Origin: Flavobacteriaceae bacterium UBA3339
GTDB lineage: Bacteria > Bacteroidota > Bacteroidia > Flavobacteriales > Flavobacteriaceae
Direction: 5' to 3'
Assembly: GCA_002360925.1 (NCBI GenBank)
Contig: DERN01000003.1
Span: 381,175-445,174, forward strand
DNA: 64,000 bases
Below are positions 1 to 10,081 of the stretch, one piece after another. Every line of letters starts with the position of its first letter. Position 1 is the first letter of the stretch. The translations under genes were made by a program, and so were the position numbers. The notes under the pieces are model-generated. The model was not told where the DNA came from, searched no databases, and saw only the letters and a program-made list of their open reading frames with translations.

Positions 1-1610
1 ATATTGCAACCAAATTAAGCTATACGCAGTACATGAAATTAAAATCGTTTCCGCTGTTTAATTTAGGAAAATACAAAGGCGGAATGATTGTAAATCAAGT
101 TTACGTTCGTGAATATCCAATGGGATTAATTGCAAACCGGACTATTGGTTACGAACGCACAAACGACGATAAAACCATTACCAGAAAAGGAATAGAAGGT
201 GCATTTACTGACTATTTAACCGGAAAAGAAGGAAAACGCAAGGTTCAGAAAATGTCGAAAAACCTTTGGAAACCGATTCATGACGAAAATGAAGTAGATC
301 CAAAAGATGGTTACGATGTTATTACGACAATCGATGTTTATATTCAGGATATTGCGCATCATGCCTTATTAAGTTCTTTGGAATATTACGAAGCCGATCA
401 CGGAACGGTTGTGGTTATGGAAACCAATACCGGTCAAGTAAAAGCCATTGCTAATCTTGGAAAAATCGGAGACGGATCGTATCGCGAAACAGTAAATTAT
501 GCTATTTTAGAACGCCACGATCCTGGATCGACTTTTAAATTGGCATCGTATTTAGCTTTGTTAGATGATAAAAAAGCCGACACTTCGACTATTTACGATA
601 CACATCAAGGAGTTGTTACTTTTTCGAACAGAAGAGTCACAGATTCTAACCGAAGGGGTTACGGGAAGATTTCTTTAGCGCGCGGATTCGAAGTTTCGTC
701 AAACACAGTGGTTACACAAGCTGTAAACCAAGCGTATAAAGACAATCCGAAGCAGTTTACCGATAAAATGAAAACGTTCGGTTTTAATCAAAAGTTAGGA
801 TTGGATTTAAAAGGCGAACCATCTTCTTATATTCCGGTCCCAGGAGACCGAAATTGGAGTAAAATTGCTTTGCCTTGGATGGCTTACGGATATGGAATTT
901 TAGTAACGCCTTTACAAACATTAACGTTATACAATGCAGTTGCAAATGATGGCGAATTGGTAAAACCTCAATTTGTAAAAGAAATTAGAGATGTGAATGT
1001 TTCCATAAAAACCTTCGATAAAGAAGTTATTAATCCGCAAATCGTAAGTCCGGATGTAGTGAAGAAGATGCAAGCAGTTATGAAAAATGTGATGACAAGA
1101 GGAACAGGAAGACTTCTAAACTCGGCTGATTTTTCAATGGCAGGAAAAACAGGGACTGCTCAAATGAATTACGGAAAAGCAAAAGGTGGTATGTATTACG
1201 CTTCTTCTTTTGTAGGTTATTTTCCAGCCGACAATCCAAAATATTCGTGCATTGTCGTAATTCACCGCCCGACAAAACACAGTTATTATGGTGGCGATGT
1301 TGCGGGTCCGGTTTTTAAACGCATTGCTCAAAAAATATTTACAGATGTTCCGTCTTTAAAGGAAATCAAAAACATAGAAACTCCGTCGCAAAACGCAGTT
1401 AAAGATTATAAAACCTATTATGCACAAGTAAAACAATCGGGCTCATCTATGCCAAATGTAGTAGGATTACCAGCAATGGATGCTGTTGCTTTACTTGAAA
1501 ATTTAGGGTTAAAAGTACAAACGGTTGGTTTTGGAAAAGTTGCAAAACAATCGGTTCAAAGCGGAGAAAAAATAACAAAACAACAAACAATAGTTTTAGA
1601 ATTAAGTTGA
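1..1610 (+). CDS. ftsI: Penicillin-binding protein transpeptidase FtsI (PBP3), 5' end outside window
   Basis: Septal peptidoglycan transpeptidase, membrane anchored and acting in the periplasm. The frame is open back to the window edge and an ATG at 33 lies inside the conserved dimerisation region, so the true start is upstream. Visible from residue 33 onward are the serine active-site motif in DPGSTFKLAS (SxxK), the SSN triad in EVSSNTVV and the KTGT box in AGKTGTAQ. The last 60 or so residues, starting near MPNVVGLPAM, form one PASTA domain, as is common for Bacteroidota FtsI. The stop codon overlaps the TTG start of murE by 3 bases, so the two are translationally coupled. It is the first visible gene of the dcw operon. 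The assignment as division PBP rather than elongation PBP rests on its place before murE. Confidence 0.95.
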   Translation, partial: IATKLSYTQYMKLKSFPLFNLGKYKGGMIVNQVYVREYPMGLIANRTIGYERTNDDKTITRKGIEGAFTDYLTGKEGKRKVQKMSKNLWKPIHDENEVDPKDGYDVITTIDVYIQDIAHHALLSSLEYYEADHGTVVVMETNTGQVKAIANLGKIGDGSYRETVNYAILERHDPGSTFKLASYLALLDDKKADTSTIYDTHQGVVTFSNRRVTDSNRRGYGKISLARGFEVSSNTVVTQAVNQAYKDNPKQFTDKMKTFGFNQKLGLDLKGEPSSYIPVPGDRNWSKIALPWMAYGYGILVTPLQTLTLYNAVANDGELVKPQFVKEIRDVNVSIKTFDKEVINPQIVSPDVVKKMQAVMKNVMTRGTGRLLNSADFSMAGKTGTAQMNYGKAKGGMYYASSFVGYFPADNPKYSCIVVIHRPTKHSYYGGDVAGPVFKRIAQKIFTDVPSLKEIKNIETPSQNAVKDYKTYYAQVKQSGSSMPNVVGLPAMDAVALLENLGLKVQTVGFGKVAKQSVQSGEKITKQQTIVLELS

Positions 1611-3070
1611 AAAAATTAAAAGACATATTATACAAAGTATCCATTGATGCTGTTAGAGGCACCACAGATGTGGTAGTTTCTGATATTGTCTTTGACTCAA
1701 GAAAAGTAACTCCAAATTCTACTTTCATCGCTCAAAAAGGAACACTTTCTAACGGGCACGATTATATCGAAAAAGCTATTGCAAGCGGAGCTACTTCGAT
1801 TATTTACGAAGACGATCCACAGAATTTTGCTGATGGCGTTACCTATATTCGTGTTGAGGATGCAAACGAAGCTTTAGCACATATCGCATCAAATTTCTTC
1901 GACAATCCTTCATCGCAATTAACATTAGTTGGCGTTACGGGAACAAACGGAAAAACAACCATTGCGACTTTATTGCATCAATTATTTACGAAAGCAGGCT
2001 TTAAAACAGGTTTACTTTCAACGGTAAAAATCATTATTGGAACAGAAGAATTTCCGGCAACACACACAACACCCGATTCTATTACCATAAATCGTAATTT
2101 ACGCGAAATGGTAAATGCAGGTTGTAGTTATTGCTTTATGGAAGTAAGCTCGCACGGAATTGCTCAAAAACGCACCGCGGCACTTAACTTTAAAGGAGGA
2201 GTTTTTACCAATTTATCGCATGATCATTTAGATTACCATAAAACATTTGCAGAGTATCGTAATGTAAAAAAATCTTTTTTTGATTCGCTCGCTAAAACAT
2301 CTTTTGCCATCACAAATGCCGACGACAAAAATGGTGCTTTTATGCTTCAAAACACCTCTGCAAAAAAAATAACGTATAGCATTCAAAACGTTGCCGACGT
2401 TCACGGAAAAATCTTGGAAAGTCAGTTTAACGGAATGTTGCTAAACGTAAACCATCACGAAGTTTGGGTGCAGTTGATTGGAAAATTCAACGCATCCAAT
2501 CTTTTGGCAATTTATGCAACAGCAACTGAATTAGGGTTATCATCCGAAGAGGTTTTACTTCACTTAAGCACTCTAAAAAGTGTTTCCGGAAGGTTCCAAT
2601 TCATTGTTTCTAAAACACAAATTACCGCAATTATAGATTATGCACATACGCCCGATGCGTTAGAAAATGTATTAAAAACCATTTCGGAAATACGAACACG
2701 AAACGAACAATTGATTACAGTTGTTGGTTGTGGCGGAAATCGCGATAAAGAAAAACGTCCGGTAATGGCACGTATTGCAACCGAAATGAGCGATACTGTG
2801 ATTTTTACATCAGACAATCCTCGCGACGAAGATCCTTATCAAATCCTTCGTGAAATGGAAGCCGGAGTAGAACCACAAAACAGCAATCGGTATTTAACAA
2901 TAGAAGATCGCCATCAAGCAATTAAAACAGCTTGCAAAATGGCAAATTCAGCTGATATTATTCTAATTGCTGGAAAAGGGCATGAAGATTATCAGGAAAT
3001 AAAAGGAGTGAAACATCATTTCAACGATTTAGAAGAAGTTATCAATTATTTAAACGAATTCAATAAGTAA
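1607..3070 (+). CDS. murE: UDP-MurNAc-tripeptide ligase MurE
   Basis: Cytoplasmic ATP-dependent ligase adding the third stem-peptide residue to UDP-MurNAc-L-Ala-D-Glu. The 487 residues have the usual Mur ligase order: N-terminal substrate domain, P-loop GTNGKTTIATL near residue 117, central domain with HTTPDS and EVSSHGI, and a C-terminal domain. The motif DNPR in TSDNPRDEDP is the signature known from meso-diaminopimelate-adding MurE enzymes, so DAP-type murein is expected. The start is TTG at 1607, overlapping the ftsI stop; no better ATG lies nearby and the N-terminus MKKLKDILYKV aligns with the family. mraY follows after a single base. Confidence 0.96.
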   Translation: MKKLKDILYKVSIDAVRGTTDVVVSDIVFDSRKVTPNSTFIAQKGTLSNGHDYIEKAIASGATSIIYEDDPQNFADGVTYIRVEDANEALAHIASNFFDNPSSQLTLVGVTGTNGKTTIATLLHQLFTKAGFKTGLLSTVKIIIGTEEFPATHTTPDSITINRNLREMVNAGCSYCFMEVSSHGIAQKRTAALNFKGGVFTNLSHDHLDYHKTFAEYRNVKKSFFDSLAKTSFAITNADDKNGAFMLQNTSAKKITYSIQNVADVHGKILESQFNGMLLNVNHHEVWVQLIGKFNASNLLAIYATATELGLSSEEVLLHLSTLKSVSGRFQFIVSKTQITAIIDYAHTPDALENVLKTISEIRTRNEQLITVVGCGGNRDKEKRPVMARIATEMSDTVIFTSDNPRDEDPYQILREMEAGVEPQNSNRYLTIEDRHQAIKTACKMANSADIILIAGKGHEDYQEIKGVKHHFNDLEEVINYLNEFNK

Positions 3071-3071
3071 C

Positions 3072-4280
3072 ATGTTATACTACTTATTACAATATTTAGA
3101 TTCTATATTCGACTTCCCAGGAGCCGGATTGTACCAGTACATCACGTTTCGTTCAGGAATGGCGTTCATTTTATCCTTGTTGATTTCGACCATTTTCGGT
3201 AAGAAAATCATCAGTTATTTGCGCAGACAACAAATTGGCGAAACAGTTCGCGAATTAGGATTAGAAGGACAAAACGAAAAAGCAGGAACGCCAACAATGG
3301 GTGGAATCATCATTATTCTGGCAACATTAATTCCAGTCCTTTTATTAGCTCGTTTAGAAAACATATACGTTTTGGTTTTGATTTTAACCACTATTTGGAT
3401 GGGAACCATCGGTTTTTTAGACGATTATATTAAAGTATTTAAGAAAGATAAAGAGGGTTTAAAAGGTCGTTTTAAAGTTGTAGGACAAATTGGTTTAGGA
3501 TTAATTGTAGGTGCAATTTTCTATTTCCATCCTAATATCACGGTTCGCGACACGCCAAGTATTCTTTTAGAGACAGGTGTTTCGAGTAAGTTCGATATTA
3601 AATCAACAGCAACTACAATTCCGTTTTTTAAAGACAACGAATTTAACTACGGACAATTGATTTCGTGGATGGGCGAAGGATCAGATAATTACGTTTGGTT
3701 AATTTTTATTCCGATTGTAATTTTCATTGTAACAGCGGTTTCAAACGGAGCAAATTTGACCGATGGGATCGATGGTTTAGCAGCAGGAACCTCCGCCATT
3801 ACGGTTGTAGCATTGGGGATTTTTGCTTTTGTTTCGGGTAACTTCATTTTTGCAAATTATCTAAACATTATGTACATCCCAAATTCAGGAGAAATGACCG
3901 TCTTTATTGCCGCTTTTGTTGGCGCGCTCGTCGGGTTTCTCTGGTACAATGCATTTCCAGCTCAAGTATTTATGGGTGATACTGGAAGTTTAACAATCGG
4001 GGGAATCATCGCAGTTTTAGCAATTGCGGTTCGTAAAGAAATGTTGATTCCGGTTTTATGCGGTGTATTCTTAGCCGAAAATTTATCGGTGGTGTTACAA
4101 GTAGGTTATTTTAAATATACGAAGAAAAGATACGGCGAAGGTCGACGCATTTTATTAATGTCACCACTTCACCACCATTATCAGAAAAAGGGTTATCACG
4201 AAAGTAAAATCGTAACCCGCTTCTGGATTGTGAGCATCTTTTTAGCCATTTTCTGTGTTGTTTCATTAAAACTAAGATAA
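3072..4280 (+). CDS. mraY: Phospho-MurNAc-pentapeptide transferase MraY
   Basis: Integral membrane enzyme that transfers phospho-MurNAc-pentapeptide from UDP to undecaprenyl phosphate, making lipid I. The 402-residue protein has about ten hydrophobic segments. Family motifs are visible: GTPTMGG near residue 75, FLDDYIK near residue 115 with the metal-binding aspartates, ANLTDGIDGLAAG near residue 228 and a late MSPLHHHYQKKG segment. It is longer than the roughly 360-residue proteobacterial enzyme because of an extra loop around residues 155-205 (from RDTPSILLE to GEGSDNY), which is common in Bacteroidota. One base separates it from murE and one from murD, consistent with a single transcript. 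Confidence 0.97.
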   Translation: MLYYLLQYLDSIFDFPGAGLYQYITFRSGMAFILSLLISTIFGKKIISYLRRQQIGETVRELGLEGQNEKAGTPTMGGIIIILATLIPVLLLARLENIYVLVLILTTIWMGTIGFLDDYIKVFKKDKEGLKGRFKVVGQIGLGLIVGAIFYFHPNITVRDTPSILLETGVSSKFDIKSTATTIPFFKDNEFNYGQLISWMGEGSDNYVWLIFIPIVIFIVTAVSNGANLTDGIDGLAAGTSAITVVALGIFAFVSGNFIFANYLNIMYIPNSGEMTVFIAAFVGALVGFLWYNAFPAQVFMGDTGSLTIGGIIAVLAIAVRKEMLIPVLCGVFLAENLSVVLQVGYFKYTKKRYGEGRRILLMSPLHHHYQKKGYHESKIVTRFWIVSIFLAIFCVVSLKLR

Positions 4281-4281
4281 G

Positions 4282-5616
4282 ATGCGATTGGTTATTTTAG
4301 GAGCAGGCGAAAGCGGAGTCGGAACTGCTTTATTGGGAAAGAAAGAAGGCTACGAAGTTTTTGTTTCGGATTTTGGAAACATCAGCGAAAAATATCAAAA
4401 AGTTCTTGAAGATAATGAGATTGAATGGGAACATAACCAACATACCGAAGCTAAAATACTAAATGCCGATGTTGTTGTAAAAAGCCCCGGAATTCCGGAT
4501 AAAGCTCCAATCGTAAAGAAATTACACGAAAAAGGAATAAAGGTAATTTCAGAAATCGAATTTGTATATGCATTTGCTAAAAACACTTCGATCGGAATTA
4601 CAGGAAGCAACGGAAAAACAACCACCACGCTCCTAACCTATCATTTATTAAAACAAGAAGGTTTAGATGTAGGTTTGGCAGGAAATATTGGAGAAAGCTA
4701 CGCAAAACAAGTAGCGCAAGATCCAGAAAAATTGTTTGTTTTGGAATTAAGCAGTTTTCAGTTAGACGGAAACATCAACTATAAACCGCACATTGCCATC
4801 ATCACAAACATAAGTCCCGATCATTTAGATCGATACGATTATAAATACGAGAATTACATTGCTTCGAAATTTCGTATCACAATGAATCAAACCGAAGAAG
4901 ATTATTTGATTTACGATGCCGACGACGAAGCCATTAACAATTGGTTACAAAACAATAAAATAAAAGCACAATTGGTTCCTTTTTCATTAACCAAAACATT
5001 CGATAAAAAAGGAGCTTATTTAAAAGACGAAAATATTATAGCAATGATAAACGACGAAAAAATAACGGTTCCAGTAAACGAAATTGCAATAGAAGGTAAA
5101 CACAACGTAAAAAATGCTATGGCCGCTACATTAGTTGCACAAATGATGCGCGTTCGCAAACAAACAATTCGCGAAAGCTTATCTAATTTCCAAAATGCGG
5201 AACACCGTTTAGAAAAAGTCGCTAAAATTAATAAAGTACAATACATCAACGATTCTAAAGCTACGAATGTAAACGCAACCTATTTTGCTTTAGAAAGTAT
5301 GACAACGCCAACCGTTTGGATTGTTGGTGGAGTTGATAAAGGAAACGATTACGACGAATTAATGGGCTTTGTACACGAAAAGGTAAAAGCTATTGTTTGT
5401 TTGGGAATCGATAACGAGAAAATTAAACAAGCTTTTGAAGGAATTGTAGATGTTTTATTTGAAGCATCGTCAATGGAAGAAGCCGTTAAACTATCATACC
5501 GCTTGACAGAAGAAGGCGATACCGTATTATTATCACCAGCTTGTGCAAGTTTTGATTTGTTTAAAAGTTATGAAGATCGCGGAACACAATTTAAGAACGA
5601 AGTAACCAAATTATAG
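4282..5616 (+). CDS. murD: UDP-MurNAc-L-alanine:D-glutamate ligase MurD
   Basis: Cytoplasmic Mur ligase that adds D-glutamate to UDP-MurNAc-L-alanine. The 444 residues begin with a Rossmann-like segment (VILGAGESGVGTA), then the ATP-binding P-loop GSNGKTTTTLL near residue 111, the central domain with ELSSFQLD and NISPDHLDRYD, and a C-terminal domain with NDSKATNVNAT and LSPACASFDLF. All of these are typical of MurD. It starts with ATG one base after the mraY stop and is followed by ftsW after five bases. Nothing is missing and the length is normal. Confidence 0.97.
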   Translation: MRLVILGAGESGVGTALLGKKEGYEVFVSDFGNISEKYQKVLEDNEIEWEHNQHTEAKILNADVVVKSPGIPDKAPIVKKLHEKGIKVISEIEFVYAFAKNTSIGITGSNGKTTTTLLTYHLLKQEGLDVGLAGNIGESYAKQVAQDPEKLFVLELSSFQLDGNINYKPHIAIITNISPDHLDRYDYKYENYIASKFRITMNQTEEDYLIYDADDEAINNWLQNNKIKAQLVPFSLTKTFDKKGAYLKDENIIAMINDEKITVPVNEIAIEGKHNVKNAMAATLVAQMMRVRKQTIRESLSNFQNAEHRLEKVAKINKVQYINDSKATNVNATYFALESMTTPTVWIVGGVDKGNDYDELMGFVHEKVKAIVCLGIDNEKIKQAFEGIVDVLFEASSMEEAVKLSYRLTEEGDTVLLSPACASFDLFKSYEDRGTQFKNEVTKL

Positions 5617-5621
5617 AAAAA

Positions 5622-6884
5622 ATGAGAAAGTTATTATCCCGTTTTCAAGGAGATAAAGCTATTTGGGCGTATGTAATTTTACTTGCGCTGTTCTCGTTTA
5701 TGCCTGTTTTTAGCGCAAGCACCAACTTGGTTCACGTTGTAGGAACCGGTTCTATTATTGGATTGCTTTTTAAACATTTCGCTCATATTTTTGTTGGAGT
5801 CATCATCATTTTTGTGATTCACAGAATTCCGTTTGATCGCTTAAAATATATTGCACCCATTGCGTGGATTCCGGTTTCGTTATTGCTGTTTATTACAGCA
5901 TTACAAGGAATGATGATTGGCGGAGCAAACGCCAGCCGCTGGATCAAGATTCCGTTGATTAATATTTCATTTCAACCTTCATCTTTAGGTTGGATTGCGT
6001 TAATCGCTTACATTTCTTGGTTTTTATGGCGTTTTGCCGACGAAAAATACACATTTGGTTGGTCGTTATTATGGTTAGGAGTTCCTACAGCATGTATTAT
6101 CGCTCCAATTCTTCCGTCCAATTTATCAACGGCAGCTATTATCATATTTACCATTGCCTTGTTACTTTTTGTAGGAAAATATCCGATAAAATATATGGCA
6201 AAAATTATTGCAGCCGGAGCCATTATGGTTGTGTTTGCAATCGGAATGTTTAAAGCTTTTCCGGATATGGCACCGTCGCGATACAAAACATGGGAAGCTC
6301 GTTTTTCTCGTTTTGGATCAGATGATAAGGATGAAGATCGCTATCAGATCGACAATGCAAAAATTGCTATTGCACAAGGACAGATGTTTGGTTTAGGACC
6401 AGGAAAAAGTGTTCAAAAGAACTTTCTTCCACAATCATCTTCCGATTTTATTTACGCCATTATTGTAGAAGAATTCGGATTTTTAGGAGGAATCGCCATT
6501 TTATTGGTTTACATATTATTGCTCTTCCGATTTTTAGTCGTCAGTAACAAAGCGCCTAATCTGTTCGGAAAATATCTCGCCTTTGGGCTCGGTTTTTCCA
6601 TCATTTTTCAAGCTTTTATCAATATGGGCGTTGCTGTCGAAATATTTCCAACCACAGGGCAACCGCTTCCTTTGGTCAGTTCAGGGGGAACTTCTATTTG
6701 GATGACATGTGTTTCGTTGGGAATCATATTGAGTATTTCTCGAAAAGAAGAACACGTAAAACAACAATTAGCAGATCAGCAGCGTAAACAAGACGATTTT
6801 AAACGTATTTTGGAAGAACAACAGTTAGAAACAGAAAACGAAGATTTAGAAGACAACCCAATGCATGCAGTTTTAAACAAATAA
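5622..6884 (+). CDS. ftsW: Septal peptidoglycan glycosyltransferase FtsW
   Basis: SEDS-family polytopic membrane protein that polymerises lipid II at the division septum with FtsI. The 420 residues contain about ten hydrophobic segments. SEDS landmarks seen are GGANASRWI near residue 90, the conserved SRYKTWEARF with KSVQKNFLPQSSSDFI in the large extracytoplasmic loop, and PTTGQPLPLVSSGGTSIW near residue 347. The C-terminal 50 residues are a charged, Gln/Glu-rich cytoplasmic tail. It sits between murD and murG as in most dcw clusters. The homologue RodA is excluded by this context rather than by a diagnostic residue. Confidence 0.95.
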   Translation: MRKLLSRFQGDKAIWAYVILLALFSFMPVFSASTNLVHVVGTGSIIGLLFKHFAHIFVGVIIIFVIHRIPFDRLKYIAPIAWIPVSLLLFITALQGMMIGGANASRWIKIPLINISFQPSSLGWIALIAYISWFLWRFADEKYTFGWSLLWLGVPTACIIAPILPSNLSTAAIIIFTIALLLFVGKYPIKYMAKIIAAGAIMVVFAIGMFKAFPDMAPSRYKTWEARFSRFGSDDKDEDRYQIDNAKIAIAQGQMFGLGPGKSVQKNFLPQSSSDFIYAIIVEEFGFLGGIAILLVYILLLFRFLVVSNKAPNLFGKYLAFGLGFSIIFQAFINMGVAVEIFPTTGQPLPLVSSGGTSIWMTCVSLGIILSISRKEEHVKQQLADQQRKQDDFKRILEEQQLETENEDLEDNPMHAVLNK

Positions 6885-6895
6885 TAAATTAAAAA

Positions 6896-7990
6896 ATGAA
6901 AGTACACCCAAAATTTATCATCAGCGGAGGCGGAACTGGCGGACATATTTATCCGGCAATTGCGATTGCTAATGAAATAAAGGCACAGATTCCTGAAGCC
7001 GAAATACTTTTTGTGGGTGCACAAGATAAAATGGAAATGCAGAAAGTTCCGGCTGCAGGTTATCCAATTGAAGGACTTTGGATTTCGGGCATTCAACGTA
7101 AATTAACGTTAGACAATGCACTATTTCCGGTAAAGTTTCTTTCAAGTTTGATGAAATCAAGAAAAATCATCAACCAATTTAAACCCGATGTTGTAATCGG
7201 AACAGGAGGTTTTGCAAGTGGTTCTGTCGTAAAAGTTGCACAAAGTATGGGAATTCCGACGGTGATACAAGAACAAAATTCGTATCCGGGAATTACCAAT
7301 AAAATGCTAGCATCGAAAGCAAATGCAATTTGCGTTGCTTACGAAGGATTATCTACCTATTTTAAATCGAATAAAATCATTAAAACAGGAAATCCGGTTC
7401 GTCAGGATTTATTGGATATTGATTCAAAACGCGCGGAAGCACAATTGTTTTATGGTCTTGAAAACGACAAAAAAACAATTGTTATTTTAGGTGGAAGTTT
7501 AGGTGCAAGAAGAATCAATCAGTTAGTAGAAAAAGAACTGCCGTTTTTTAAAGAACAAAACGTTCAGGTAATTTGGCAATGCGGTAAATTTTATATCAAC
7601 GAATACAAAAAATATCATAACAACGAAGATGTTTTTGTTTTCGATTTCATTGAACGAATGGATTTCCTTTTTGCTGCCGCCGATGTTATTGTTTCGCGTG
7701 CCGGAGCTTCATCGGTTTCGGAATTAGCTATTGTAGGAAAACCGGTTATTTTTATTCCGTCGCCCAATGTTGCCGAAGATCATCAGACAAAAAATGCGAA
7801 AAGCATTACCGATAAAAATGCAGCCATTTTATTGAAAGAAGCAGATTTAGATACTCAGTTTCAAGAACAAATTTTACGTCTGTTAACAAACGAACAAGTT
7901 GCCGAAGCGTTATCACAAAACATAAAAGCGTTGGCTTTGCCAAATGCAACAAAAGATATAGTTAAAGAAATATTTAAGTTAGTTCACTAA
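6896..7990 (+). CDS. murG: Lipid II synthase MurG
   Basis: Peripheral membrane GT-B glycosyltransferase that adds GlcNAc to lipid I. The 364-residue protein starts MKVHPKFIISGGGTGGHIYPA, which contains the family's glycine-rich loop GGGTGGHIYPA, and has the second conserved site GGSLGARRIN and the UDP-binding region SRAGASSVSELAIVGKPVIFIPSP near residue 268. Length and motif spacing are normal. The TAA stop overlaps the ATG of murC by one base, which couples their translation. Confidence 0.97.
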   Translation: MKVHPKFIISGGGTGGHIYPAIAIANEIKAQIPEAEILFVGAQDKMEMQKVPAAGYPIEGLWISGIQRKLTLDNALFPVKFLSSLMKSRKIINQFKPDVVIGTGGFASGSVVKVAQSMGIPTVIQEQNSYPGITNKMLASKANAICVAYEGLSTYFKSNKIIKTGNPVRQDLLDIDSKRAEAQLFYGLENDKKTIVILGGSLGARRINQLVEKELPFFKEQNVQVIWQCGKFYINEYKKYHNNEDVFVFDFIERMDFLFAAADVIVSRAGASSVSELAIVGKPVIFIPSPNVAEDHQTKNAKSITDKNAAILLKEADLDTQFQEQILRLLTNEQVAEALSQNIKALALPNATKDIVKEIFKLVH

Positions 7991-9345
7991 TGAATTTAAA
8001 AGAAATACATAATGTTTTTTTCGTAGGAATTGGCGGTATTGGCATGAGTGCCATTGCGCGCTATTTTAAACGTTTGGGCAAGAATGTTGCTGGTTACGAT
8101 AAAACACCTACGCATTTAACGCATGAATTGGAAGCCGAAGGAATCAGCATTCATTATACAGATGCGTTAGAAAACATTAGTGAAGATTATCAAAACAGCG
8201 AAAATACATTAGTGGTTTACACACCTGCTATTCCGCAAGATCATAAAGAATTGAATTATTTCCGTCAACATCATTTCAGCATAAAAAAACGTGCCGAAGT
8301 TTTGGGAATCATTACCAAAAACACTTTTTCGCTTGCTGTTGCCGGCACACACGGAAAAACCACAACATCGAGTATGTTAGCGCATATTTTGGTTCATGCA
8401 AATGCGCCTGTAACCGGCTTTTTAGGTGGCGTTTTAGAAGGTTATGATACTAATTTGATTGGAAACGGAACAGAAGCAACTGTTGTGGAAGCTGATGAAT
8501 TCGATCGTTCGTTTTTACATTTACATCCAAATATTGCATGTGTTATTTCAGACGATGCCGATCATTTAGATATTTACGGAACGAACGATGCTATTAAATC
8601 ATCGTTTGCAGAATTTGCAGCAAAAATCGAAAATCCGGAGCATTTATTTATTGCACAAGGAATTCAAAATATCAATGGAACTGAAGTTTCGGTAAACGGG
8701 ACAGCTGTTATAAACGCTTACAATCTTCGATTCGAAAACGGAAAACGTATTTTTGATTTGAATTTCAAAGGCGAAATCATAGAGCGAATTGAATTGTTGA
8801 TGCCAGGAATCCACAACGTTTTAAATGCAACTTTAGCTTTTGCAATGGCAAAAACATATGGTTTGTCTAACGAAAGTATTAAAGAAGGTTTAGCAACGTT
8901 TTTAGGCGTTCGCAGAAGGTTTTCGTACAAGATTAATACCAAAAAATTAGTCATGATCGACGATTACGCGCATCATCCAACCGAAATAAATGCGGTAAGC
9001 CAGGCAGTGCACGAAATGTATCCCGATCGAAAAATAACAGCGGTATTCCAACCCCATTTATTCTCTCGAACAAGAGACTTTATGGAAGGTTTTGCACAGA
9101 GTTTATCAACATTCGAAAACATCATTCTCTTGGACATCTACCCAGCACGGGAGTTACCGATTGATGGAGTAAATTCTGAAGTGTTGATAAGTAAGATAAA
9201 ATCGCCTTCTAAAATTTTGATTAAAAAAGAAGAATTAGTATCTTTTTTATCCGAAAACACACCTCAAATTCTATTGATTATAGGTGCCGGAGACGTAGGC
9301 GAAATGGTAGATGACATAAAATTTACCCTAGAAAAAAATAATTAA
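7990..9345 (+). CDS. murC: UDP-MurNAc:L-alanine ligase MurC
   Basis: First Mur ligase, joining L-alanine to UDP-MurNAc. The 451 residues show FVGIGGIGMSAIA near the N-terminus, the P-loop AGTHGKTTTSSM near residue 118, EADEFDRSFLHL in the central domain, DDADHLDIYG, and DDYAHHPTEI in the C-terminal domain. Start and stop spacing (one-base overlap with murG, five bases before ftsQ) keep it in the operon. The family also contains Mpl, but the position between murG and ftsQ and the standard length fit MurC. Confidence 0.96.
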   Translation: MNLKEIHNVFFVGIGGIGMSAIARYFKRLGKNVAGYDKTPTHLTHELEAEGISIHYTDALENISEDYQNSENTLVVYTPAIPQDHKELNYFRQHHFSIKKRAEVLGIITKNTFSLAVAGTHGKTTTSSMLAHILVHANAPVTGFLGGVLEGYDTNLIGNGTEATVVEADEFDRSFLHLHPNIACVISDDADHLDIYGTNDAIKSSFAEFAAKIENPEHLFIAQGIQNINGTEVSVNGTAVINAYNLRFENGKRIFDLNFKGEIIERIELLMPGIHNVLNATLAFAMAKTYGLSNESIKEGLATFLGVRRRFSYKINTKKLVMIDDYAHHPTEINAVSQAVHEMYPDRKITAVFQPHLFSRTRDFMEGFAQSLSTFENIILLDIYPARELPIDGVNSEVLISKIKSPSKILIKKEELVSFLSENTPQILLIIGAGDVGEMVDDIKFTLEKNN

Positions 9346-9349
9346 AGAA

Positions 9350-10075
9350 ATGATTAAAAAAATCAATTGGTTCGATGTATTTTTGGGGCTTGCAATTGCT
9401 CTGATGTTTTCTTTGTTGGTCTTTACCAACAATCGAAACGAAGTACGTCCGATTGAACAAATTGATGTAAAATTGTTAAGTTCTAACAATCATTTTATTA
9501 CACAGGAGATGATCGAAAAAATCATCGTTCAATCCTTTCCAAACAATTCAAAGATTACAAACAGCGAATTGGATCTGGAAAACATAGAAAATCTGTTGAA
9601 TAAAAACGAAATGATTGCGCATTCGGAGGTTTTTGTAGACATAAACGGTAAACTGCATGCCGAAGTGACTCAAAAAACAGCTGTTGCGCGCGTTATAAAC
9701 GGAACCGAAACCTATTATATAGATGCAAACGGAAACAGAATGCCGCTTTCGAAAAATTTTAGTGCGCATGTTCCCATTGTATTCGGACAAATAAAGCCGG
9801 CAAACAAAGAAAACTTTGCCTCTTTATTAAATACAATTTTTAACGATGAGTTTTTGAAAACAACCATAACCGGTATTCAAATCAATCCAGATCAATCACT
9901 GATATTTATAGTTAGAGATTACAATTATCTGGTAGAATTTGGACATTTGAAGGAAATCGATCGCAAACTGGACAATTACAAAGCATTTGTTCATTATTCT
10001 AAAAACGATACGATTATTGGTTATTATAAAAACGTTAATTTAAGATTTACAGAGCAAGTAGTTTGCACGAAATAA
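9350..10075 (+). CDS. ftsQ: Cell division protein FtsQ
   Basis: Bitopic divisome protein linking early cytoplasmic and late periplasmic division proteins. The 241 residues have a short basic cytoplasmic stretch, one membrane span at about residues 8-25 (FDVFLGLAIALMFSLLVF), then a POTRA-like region (residues 35-110, ending in IAHSEVFVDINGKLHAEVTQK) and a beta-domain. Sequence conservation in FtsQ is weak; the call relies on this topology plus the position between murC and ftsA, which is diagnostic. ftsA follows after six bases. Confidence 0.92.
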   Translation: MIKKINWFDVFLGLAIALMFSLLVFTNNRNEVRPIEQIDVKLLSSNNHFITQEMIEKIIVQSFPNNSKITNSELDLENIENLLNKNEMIAHSEVFVDINGKLHAEVTQKTAVARVINGTETYYIDANGNRMPLSKNFSAHVPIVFGQIKPANKENFASLLNTIFNDEFLKTTITGIQINPDQSLIFIVRDYNYLVEFGHLKEIDRKLDNYKAFVHYSKNDTIIGYYKNVNLRFTEQVVCTK

Positions 10076-10081
10076 AAGAAC

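Noticed and set aside
1078..1331. Minus-strand frames inside ftsI
   Set aside because: Two overlapping short frames antisense to the conserved KTGT region; shadows of the real gene with no initiation signals.
5990..6396. Frames inside ftsW on both strands
   Set aside because: They overlap conserved membrane segments of ftsW and have no start signals of their own.
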